A stretch of DNA of 64,000 bases from an uncultured Actinomycetes bacterium (GTDB lineage: Bacteria > Actinomycetota > Acidimicrobiia > Acidimicrobiales > RAAP-2), in assembly GCA_903860915.1 (NCBI GenBank), contig CAIOSJ010000023.1, forward strand, positions 1 to 64,000. The letters run 5' to 3'. Shown here piece after piece: positions 62,877-64,000 of the stretch. Position numbers and translations under genes: made by a program. The notes under the pieces are model-generated. The model saw nothing but the letters and a program-made list of their open reading frames with translations, was not told where the DNA came from and ran no database searches. The first letter of the stretch is position 1; each line of letters opens with the position of its first letter.

Positions 62877-64000
62877 TTATCGACCGAGCGAGTTGACTCG
62901 CTCGGCAAAGGTTTCGGTGGGGAAGGCTTCTTCGTCGTGGATGGCGAGGTCGCCGACTTCCAAAACGGCGTCGGTCTCTCGAAGACCCACGAGCTTCTTC
63001 ACGAGGAAGAAAATAATCGCGGTACCGACGGCGGTAAAGATAATGACCCAGGTGGCGGCGAGAAACTGCTCCCAGAGTTGGTGGAACGATCCCGTGTAGA
63101 ACCAGCCACCGACCGAGAAGGCGGGGCCCTCACCAGCCGGGTAGACGATCATGCCGGGGTCCGAGACGAGACCGACCAACAGACCACCGAGGAGTCCGGC
63201 GATTCCGTGCGTGTAGACCACACCCAGTGCGTCATCGACGCGGCTGAAGGGTCGTACTCGCGACAGGTAGTTCCACGACACCCAGACCAGCGTCGAGGCC
63301 GTGAGGCCCACCACAATGGCGCCGAGGCCATTGACGAAACCCGCTGAAGGTGTAATCGCGACCAGGCCACAGATCATGCCGTTGATGGCGCCGAGGAAGG
63401 TGGGCTTCTTTTGACGTGAGAACACCATGTCCATCGCCATCCAGGTCAGAACACCGACGGCGGTGGCAACATTCGTGTTCAGAACCGCCGCCGCAGCGTC
63501 GGCCCCGGCGTAGTACGAGGCGCCGCCGTTAAAGCCGTTCCAGCCCAGCCACAAAAGTCCGGCCCCAATGGCCACCATCATGAGGTTGCTCGGCACCGTG
63601 GTGCGGTCGCGCTTCAGACGAGGTCCGACAATGGCGGCGGCCACCAGCGAGGCGACGCCGGCCGAGAGGTGAATCACGAATCCACCGGCGTAGTCCACGG
63701 CCCCCTTTTGAGCAAAGAAGCCTCCGCCCCACATCAAGGCGGCGTCAATGCAGTACACGAAGGTGATCCAGAGTGGCACGATCAACAGCCAGGCCTTGAA
63801 CTTCAAACGCCCAATGAGACCACCCAAAAACAGCAGGGGTGTAATGGCGGCGAAGGCGAATTGGAAGTAGGCCAAGCTCGACGTCGGGAAGTGGAAGGGC
63901 ACCAGGGTATTGGTGCCCGATACCGCTTGTCCCTGTTCACTCAAGTGGCTCAGAATGGGGTGGGGCTTGCCCACGAATCCACTCCAGAAAGAACCCGTGG
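62877..64000 (-). CDS. amtB: Ammonium transporter AmtB, 5' end outside the window
   Basis: The frame is open to base 64000 (TGSFWSGFVGKPHP before the track start at 63974), so the true start is outside. About ten membrane segments are visible. DYAGGFVIHLSAGVASLVAA with the first conserved His, GLLWLGWNGFNGGA, VYTHGIAGLLGGLLVG with the second His and INGMICGLVAITPSAGFV are AmtB motifs. It brings in ammonium and is gated by PII. It forms an operon with glnB. Confidence 0.95.
   Translation of the reverse strand, partial: TGSFWSGFVGKPHPILSHLSEQGQAVSGTNTLVPFHFPTSSLAYFQFAFAAITPLLFLGGLIGRLKFKAWLLIVPLWITFVYCIDAALMWGGGFFAQKGAVDYAGGFVIHLSAGVASLVAAAIVGPRLKRDRTTVPSNLMMVAIGAGLLWLGWNGFNGGASYYAGADAAAAVLNTNVATAVGVLTWMAMDMVFSRQKKPTFLGAINGMICGLVAITPSAGFVNGLGAIVVGLTASTLVWVSWNYLSRVRPFSRVDDALGVVYTHGIAGLLGGLLVGLVSDPGMIVYPAGEGPAFSVGGWFYTGSFHQLWEQFLAATWVIIFTAVGTAIIFFLVKKLVGLRETDAVLEVGDLAIHDEEAFPTETFAERVNSLGR

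Overview
The window looks like about 60% GC chromosomal DNA of an actinobacterium (Actinomycetota). The signs are a WhiB protein, a dnaK-grpE-dnaJ-hspR operon with a MerR-type HspR, an OmpR-family GlnR-like regulator, a GSI plus a eukaryote-type GSII, a VKOR/DUF929 disulfide pair, frequent GTG starts and many 1-4 nt gene overlaps. A member of Acidimicrobiia is my best guess; no 16S gene or species marker is present to prove it.

Left third (1-14.9 kb) is accessory DNA. An IS3-family transposase remnant is interrupted by an IS30-family element with 22-bp terminal inverted repeats. An ABC-2-like permease follows, whose upstream partner seems to have been lost. A 3' half of tRNA-Gly(CCC) at 2915-2960 marks an old tRNA-directed integration, with short direct repeats beside it. 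An AT-richer three-gene restriction-modification-like operon (C5 methyltransferase, DUF262-HNH protein, unrecognised protein) comes next. Then follows a block resembling an actinomycete integrative and conjugative element (AICE): SCO3933-like protein, 47-aa membrane peptide, FtsK/HerA translocase, RepSA-like HUH replication initiator, sigma-like protein, membrane-anchored SARP/BTAD-type regulator and a large serine recombinase. The recombinase reading frame runs into the 3' end of a chromosomal tRNA-Glu gene, so a tRNA-Glu attachment site is suspected.

Middle (15-43 kb) is core chromosome. It holds tRNA-Glu and tRNA-Pro, CorC-like and receiver proteins, WhiB, VKOR and DUF929, Nudix, Mrp and ErpA-type Fe-S proteins, RidA, and a nitrogen block (GlnR-like regulator, glnA, glnII with a histone-like tail). 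Further right are NAD synthetase, several catabolic or accessory enzymes (enolase superfamily plus RraA-like, a secreted DMFase-like protein, an alkylsulfatase-like MBL protein), TrhO, nitronate monooxygenase, a large secreted Cys-pair propeller protein, and tRNA-Asp/tRNA-Phe.

Right part (40.7-64 kb) carries nucleotide synthesis (pyrE, purM, purF, purL, purQ, purS, purC, purB, purD, purA). The purA-purQ run lies directly downstream of the heat-shock operon on the same strand with almost no spacing. Then come gpmA, a complete polyamine-type ABC transporter (PotABCD-like), and glnB plus amtB, with amtB cut by the window end. The nitrogen genes at 22-25 kb and 62-64 kb form one functional theme: ammonium uptake, PII sensing, two glutamine synthetases and a GlnR-like regulator. 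Glutamine in turn feeds the purine enzymes PurF and PurQ and the NAD synthetase.
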